From: Polyangium spumosum | Lineage (GTDB): Bacteria > Myxococcota_A > Polyangia > Polyangiales > Polyangiaceae | Assembly (NCBI RefSeq): GCF_009649845.1 | Contig: NZ_WJIE01000007.1 | Location: forward strand, 124,001-188,000 | Length of the DNA: 64,000 nt | Direction: 5' to 3' | Shown: positions 60,558 to 64,000 of the stretch, in pieces | Position numbering within the stretch: the first letter of the stretch is position 1 | How the letters are laid out: each line of letters begins with the position of its first letter | Notes under the pieces: model-generated | Told to the model about the DNA's origin: nothing | The model's database searches: none | What the model saw: only the letters and a program-made list of their open reading frames with translations | Position numbers and translations under genes: made by a program

Positions 60558-62171
60558 TCAGTAAGCGCTCGAAGGCTCCGACGACGGCTCCGGCGCCGGC
60601 GTATCCGCGATTTCGCAGACCGCGTTCGCGATCGTCACGTCGTCGAGGTTCCAGCCCGACACCGTGAAGACGCCGCCGTTGCCCACCTCGAAGCCGAAGC
60701 GCACGCGCATCTGGGGGTTTCGGTATGCCGTGAGGTCGTACGTCACGAGCGTCCACGCCGCGTCCTTGAGCGCCGGAGGCCCGCCCGAGTTCCACACGTT
60801 GACCCACGCGTTGCCGTCGAAGACGTCGACGGTGTTCGTCATGTACGGGCCGTAATCGCTGTTCAGCCAGCGATAGAAGGAGAGCCAGAGCGAGCCCGTG
60901 CCGCTCGTGTCGAGCACGGGGCTCACGAGGTACTCGGGCGGGTGGACGGCCTCGGCCGCATATCCTCCGATGTTCACGCCCGCGATGCCGTTGTCGGCCG
61001 TCGACGTCCGGTCCGTGTCCGGGTCCTCGGCGCCGTGCGACGCGTTGCCCGGCGAGGCCTTCGCGGGGCCGATCTGCCACTCGCCTTCGAGCGTCCAGCC
61101 CGCCGCGTTGTCCGCGAACGTCTCGTGCAGGTACACGACGTACCCCTCGGCCTTGCCGCCCGTACACGACCCGGCCGAGCACGTCTCGCCCAGCGTGCAC
61201 GCATTGCCATCCTCGCACGCTCCGCCCTCGTTGACCGGCACGGCCACGCAGACGCCCGTCGCGTCACATTGACCCACGTTGCAGTCGTTCGCGGCGGACG
61301 CGCAGGCCACGCCGGGCGTCGGCACCCGCTGACAAACGCCCGACGCGTCACACATCCCCGTGTTGCACTCGTCCGCGACCTCGCTGCACGCGCCGCCCTC
61401 GTTCTTGGGCGCGCCCACGCACGCTCCCGTGGCCGCTTCGCAAACGCCCCTGTTGCAGTCGTCGCCGGCGCTCGTGCAGTCCTTCGGCCCTCCCCCCTGG
61501 CAGGCGCCGGCGGCGCAGGTCTTGCCCGTCAAACACGGGTCGCCGCCTTGCTCGCAGGCGAGGCCCTCGTTGCCGGGGACGGGCTCGCAGGCCCCCGTCT
61601 GGGGGTCGCAGACCGCGACGTGACAATCGTCGGGCACGGGCGCGAAGTGACAGCTCTTCGGCGAGCCGACGCAGGCGCCGCCCTTGCAGGACGACGAGAC
61701 CGTGCAGGCGTCGCTCGACACGCATGGCGCTCCGTCGAGCGCGGGCCCTTCTTCACACGAAGCCGTGGCCTCGTTGCAGGTCACGACCGAGCAGGTCGCG
61801 GCCTTCAGCCCGCAGTCGTTCTGCACGCCCCCGACACAAACGCCGGACTGGCAGGTGTCCCCCACGGTGCAAAAGAAGCCATCCTCGCAGGAGGTCCCGG
61901 CCTGGCGCGGGATGACGGCGCAGCGCCCGGCCTCCTCGTCGCAGACGGACACGAGGCAGGGCGGCGTGTCGACGAGCGAGCAATCCGCCGGGCAGCTCGT
62001 GGCCCCGAGGGTGCTCTCGCCGCCGCCCGCGCCGCCTTCGCCTTCGCCTTCGCCCTCTCCCTCTGCCTCGGTCTGGCCGCGCGTGACATCAAACGACGGC
62101 CGCGCGCACGCCGTGGCGACGACGCACACGGACGCGGCGAGAATGCGCCCCCAATTCATCCATTCCCTCAT
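60558..62171 (-). CDS. Cys-rich repeat lipoprotein with jelly-roll-like C-terminus
   Basis: A 537-residue lipoprotein (RILAASVCVVATAC). An EG-repeat linker (EAEGEGEGEGEGG) precedes a Cys-rich region of repeated units like CDEEAGRCAVIPRQAGTSC, CNEATASCEEGPALDGAPC and CDATGVCVAVPVNEGGAC, spaced about 40 residues. The C-terminal roughly 180 residues (LHETFADNAAGWTLEGEWQI onward) look like a jelly-roll carbohydrate-binding or MAM-type domain. The ATG at 62171 has GGAGG at good spacing. It is a likely surface protein. Confidence 0.78.
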   Translation of the reverse strand: MREWMNWGRILAASVCVVATACARPSFDVTRGQTEAEGEGEGEGEGGAGGGESTLGATSCPADCSLVDTPPCLVSVCDEEAGRCAVIPRQAGTSCEDGFFCTVGDTCQSGVCVGGVQNDCGLKAATCSVVTCNEATASCEEGPALDGAPCVSSDACTVSSSCKGGACVGSPKSCHFAPVPDDCHVAVCDPQTGACEPVPGNEGLACEQGGDPCLTGKTCAAGACQGGGPKDCTSAGDDCNRGVCEAATGACVGAPKNEGGACSEVADECNTGMCDASGVCQRVPTPGVACASAANDCNVGQCDATGVCVAVPVNEGGACEDGNACTLGETCSAGSCTGGKAEGYVVYLHETFADNAAGWTLEGEWQIGPAKASPGNASHGAEDPDTDRTSTADNGIAGVNIGGYAAEAVHPPEYLVSPVLDTSGTGSLWLSFYRWLNSDYGPYMTNTVDVFDGNAWVNVWNSGGPPALKDAAWTLVTYDLTAYRNPQMRVRFGFEVGNGGVFTVSGWNLDDVTIANAVCEIADTPAPEPSSEPSSAY

Positions 62172-62575
62172 CGTGGACCCTCCAAAGCGCCGCGGGGAGG
62201 CCGGAGTCCTCGCCCGCGCGGCGCGACGACGCACCCTTGTCCGGAACGGCGCGCGTAGCCGCGACGCACCAGTTTTTCCAAATTGCACGTTGGTGATCGC
62301 AATCAGACGTCGCCCGATTGCGATCCAGACCCCGTAAGGCCATCATTTCGGCCAATGCCGCTGGTTCGATGCCCTCGTCGAAACCCATCTTCCATTCGTG
62401 GGTGCTTGCCGCGCACGTCCGTGCCGTATACATCGATCTCGCTCCGTCGTCGCCTCCCGAGCGCCTCGCGCCCTCTGAACTTCGCGGCCTCCGGAAGCGC
62501 AAATCACCCCGATCGGTAATGGACACGAGGCACCGAGCGGATGGTCGTCATTCTCCAGATTCGCCAGGAGTAAAC
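62172..62575. other. 404-bp divergent intergenic region
   Basis: No gene is supported. It separates the Cys-rich lipoprotein (minus) from the VWA lipoprotein (plus). The inverted repeat at 62295-62325 is the only notable signal. A ribosome site AGGAG precedes the ATG at 62576. Confidence 0.6.
62295..62325. promoter_or_regulatory. Perfect 10-bp inverted repeat, candidate operator
   Basis: GATCGCAATC (62295-62304) pairs exactly with GATTGCGATC (62316-62325) across an 11-base spacer. It is centred in the divergent control region of two lipoprotein genes. The half-site is AT-containing in otherwise very GC-rich DNA, which makes a chance match less likely. It is a plausible dimeric-regulator site. 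Confidence 0.5.
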
Positions 62576-63793
62576 ATGTTTTTCCGCGCATCCCGCATCA
62601 CGAGCACCACGCAGGTCGGACATCCGGGGCAGAGGGCCACCTCCGGCTTCCTCGGCCCCAGGACCCTCTGCGCCCTCGCGGCGCTCTGCGTCTCCTCGCT
62701 CGGCCTCGCGTGCAGCGCCTCCGGCGACCGTGATGGCCGGGCTTTCGGCAACGTGGAAGAGACGAGCGGCGCGGGGGACGGCGGAGGAGGTTCGAATCAA
62801 GGCGGCGCCCCCGGCACGGGCGGCGACATGTTCGATTTCGACGGCGGCATGCTGGGCACCGGCGGAGGCGGCGGCGAGGAGGCCTGCGCCCAGACCGGCG
62901 GGAAAGCCGAGCCCGTCGAGCTCGATCTCATCATCCTGCTCGATCGTTCGGGCAGCATGTACGGCCAGAACTGGAACGGCGCGACCGCCGCGCTGAAGCA
63001 ATTCGTCGAGGATCCGGCCTCGGCGGGGATCAACGTGGGTATCCTCTATTTCCCCATCGATACCCCGCCGGACGGGCTCGTTTGTAACTTCAAACATTAC
63101 GACGACCTCTCCGTCCCGATCGGGGCCTTGCCCGCGAACACGAACGCCCTCGTGCAGTCCATCGACGCCGAGAGCCCGAACGGCGGCTCGACGCCCATGT
63201 ACGGCGCCCTCGAAGGCGCGCTCTTCGCCGCGACCGCCTACAAGGACGCGAACCCGAACCACAAGGTCATCCTGGTCTTCGCCAGCGACGGCGATCCCAA
63301 TAGCTGCCCCGGCAACCAGAACGACATCCCGAGCATCGCCGGCCTCGCGAAGAGCGCCCTCGACTACAACGGCGTCGAGACGTACGTCGTCGCCATCAAT
63401 GGCGCGAGCGTCCTCAACCTCGATCAGATCGCCGCCGCGGGCGGGACCCAGAAGTCATTCGACGTGACCGGCAACATCTCGCAGTTCGCGCAGAAGATGA
63501 ACGAGATCCGCTCGAAGGCCCTCGCCTGCGAGTTCCTCGTCCCCGAGCCCCAGGGCGGCCAGCCGCTCGAGCTCGACAAGGCCACCGTCAAGCACACGAG
63601 CGGCCAGGGTATCGCGAAGGAGATCCCGCAGGCCCAGGGCGCCGCCGACTGCGGCGTGGGCCCTGGCTGGTATTACGACGACCCGAAGGACCCGAAGAAG
63701 ATCATCCTCTGCCCCGGCTCGTGCCAGGTCGTCCAGAGCGATCCGGACGCGAAGCTCGACGTCTTCTTCGGGTGCAAGCCCGACATTCACTGA
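62576..63793 (+). CDS. VWA-domain lipoprotein
   Basis: A 405-residue lipoprotein (TLCALAALCVSSLGLAC). A Gly-rich linker leads to a von Willebrand A domain with an intact metal-ion-dependent adhesion site: DLIILLDRSGSMYG (DxSxS), GGSTPMYGALEGALFA (Thr) and VFASDGDPNSCPG (Asp). Such proteins bind ligands through Mg2+ at the cell surface. The ATG at 62576 has CAGGAG upstream. The stop is 1 base from the convergent partial gene. Confidence 0.86.
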   Translation: MFFRASRITSTTQVGHPGQRATSGFLGPRTLCALAALCVSSLGLACSASGDRDGRAFGNVEETSGAGDGGGGSNQGGAPGTGGDMFDFDGGMLGTGGGGGEEACAQTGGKAEPVELDLIILLDRSGSMYGQNWNGATAALKQFVEDPASAGINVGILYFPIDTPPDGLVCNFKHYDDLSVPIGALPANTNALVQSIDAESPNGGSTPMYGALEGALFAATAYKDANPNHKVILVFASDGDPNSCPGNQNDIPSIAGLAKSALDYNGVETYVVAINGASVLNLDQIAAAGGTQKSFDVTGNISQFAQKMNEIRSKALACEFLVPEPQGGQPLELDKATVKHTSGQGIAKEIPQAQGAADCGVGPGWYYDDPKDPKKIILCPGSCQVVQSDPDAKLDVFFGCKPDIH

Positions 63794-63794
63794 G

Positions 63795-64000
63795 CTACGG
63801 CTTCTTCTTCAACGCCTCCAGGGCCTCGCGCAGCTCCTCCTCGGTGAACGGGAGCCGCGCGAGCGCCGCCTTCTCGTCGGCGAGCGCGAGCTCGAGCGCG
63901 CGCTCGGCCTCGCGCGCCCGACCGATCCAGGCCGACGCTTCCCCCGTCCGATCCCCGAGCCGCGCCGTCCCCTTCATCATGTCGAGCCCCTTCTCGAGGA
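63795..64000 (-). CDS. C-terminal end of a helical protein (partial, runs off right edge)
   Basis: Only the last 68 codons are in the window. The sequence ends LPFTEEELREALEALKKKP and is Ala/Glu/Arg-rich, with a helix-forming EAERALELALADEKAALARL. The reading frame remains open to the edge, and an internal Met near 63980 is not a likely start. Nothing can be said of its function. Confidence 0.5.
   Translation of the reverse strand, partial: LEKGLDMMKGTARLGDRTGEASAWIGRAREAERALELALADEKAALARLPFTEEELREALEALKKKP

Noticed and set aside
1..64000. tRNA, rRNA, insertion sequence or prophage genes
   Set aside because: None was recognised on either strand by reading; a covariance-model scan was not possible here.

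Overview
The window is very GC-rich DNA with dense coding on both strands. It looks like chromosome from a myxobacterium, most likely of the Polyangiales. The grounds are the many secreted lipoproteins with Gly-rich, Cys-rich or MopE-like segments, two Hanks-type Ser/Thr kinases (one fused to an AAA ATPase), a SitA-like lipoprotein toxin with a coupled immunity gene, a prepilin, a J-domain/TPR regulator-like protein and several GTG/TTG starts with ATGA/TTGA gene overlaps. No rRNA, tRNA, CRISPR array, phage or transposase gene was seen. The genus assignment is inference from gene content only.

Left part (1-10062): a partial kinase-ATPase runs off the left edge. It is followed by a hairpin-rich spacer, a toxin/immunity pair whose immunity gene and toxin tip are clearly poorer in GC than the surroundings, a degenerate 42/43-bp direct-repeat array with palindromic cores, and three lipoproteins (histidine-phosphatase-like, Gly-rich, and unknown). 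From 10063 to 16261 (minus) lies a fatty-acid/acyl-CoA operon in the order TetR regulator, acyl-CoA dehydrogenase, MaoC dehydratase, FabG4-like reductase, thiolase. It is divergent from a TonB-dependent receptor that carries its own N-terminal TonB-C-like domain, followed by two lipoproteins (16378-20526).

Middle (20700-36544): a type IV prepilin-like protein, a Lon protease, an Eis-like acetyltransferase, a large lipoprotein with helical-repeat character, a 1065-residue beta-propeller lipoprotein with a 20-Glu run, a small membrane protein, and a tightly overlapping three-gene operon (kinase, PEGA/TPR-like membrane protein, MopE-type metal-binding lipoprotein). An alpha/beta-hydrolase lipoprotein follows on the other strand.

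Right part (36572-64000): a typA-yhaO-yhaN set on the minus strand (translation GTPase plus an SbcCD-like DNA-repair pair), a PaaI-type thioesterase, a 3D-domain lipoprotein, a PATAN/J-domain/TPR protein, an S41 protease, an RpoH-like sigma factor, a metallo-beta-lactamase-fold hydrolase, a YdcF-like protein coupled to a HEAT-repeat/cyclophilin lipoprotein, polyphosphate kinase, and a panC-tmk-SEC-C operon. The end holds a composite inverted-repeat element, a 21-bp minisatellite (15 units), a VOC-family protein, a Cys-rich lipoprotein and a VWA-domain lipoprotein.

The best candidates for new biology are the toxin/immunity pair with its repeat array, the self-TonB receptor operon, the kinase-PEGA-MopE operon, the P-loop-deviant thymidylate kinase, and the two repeat elements near 59.7-60.1 kb.
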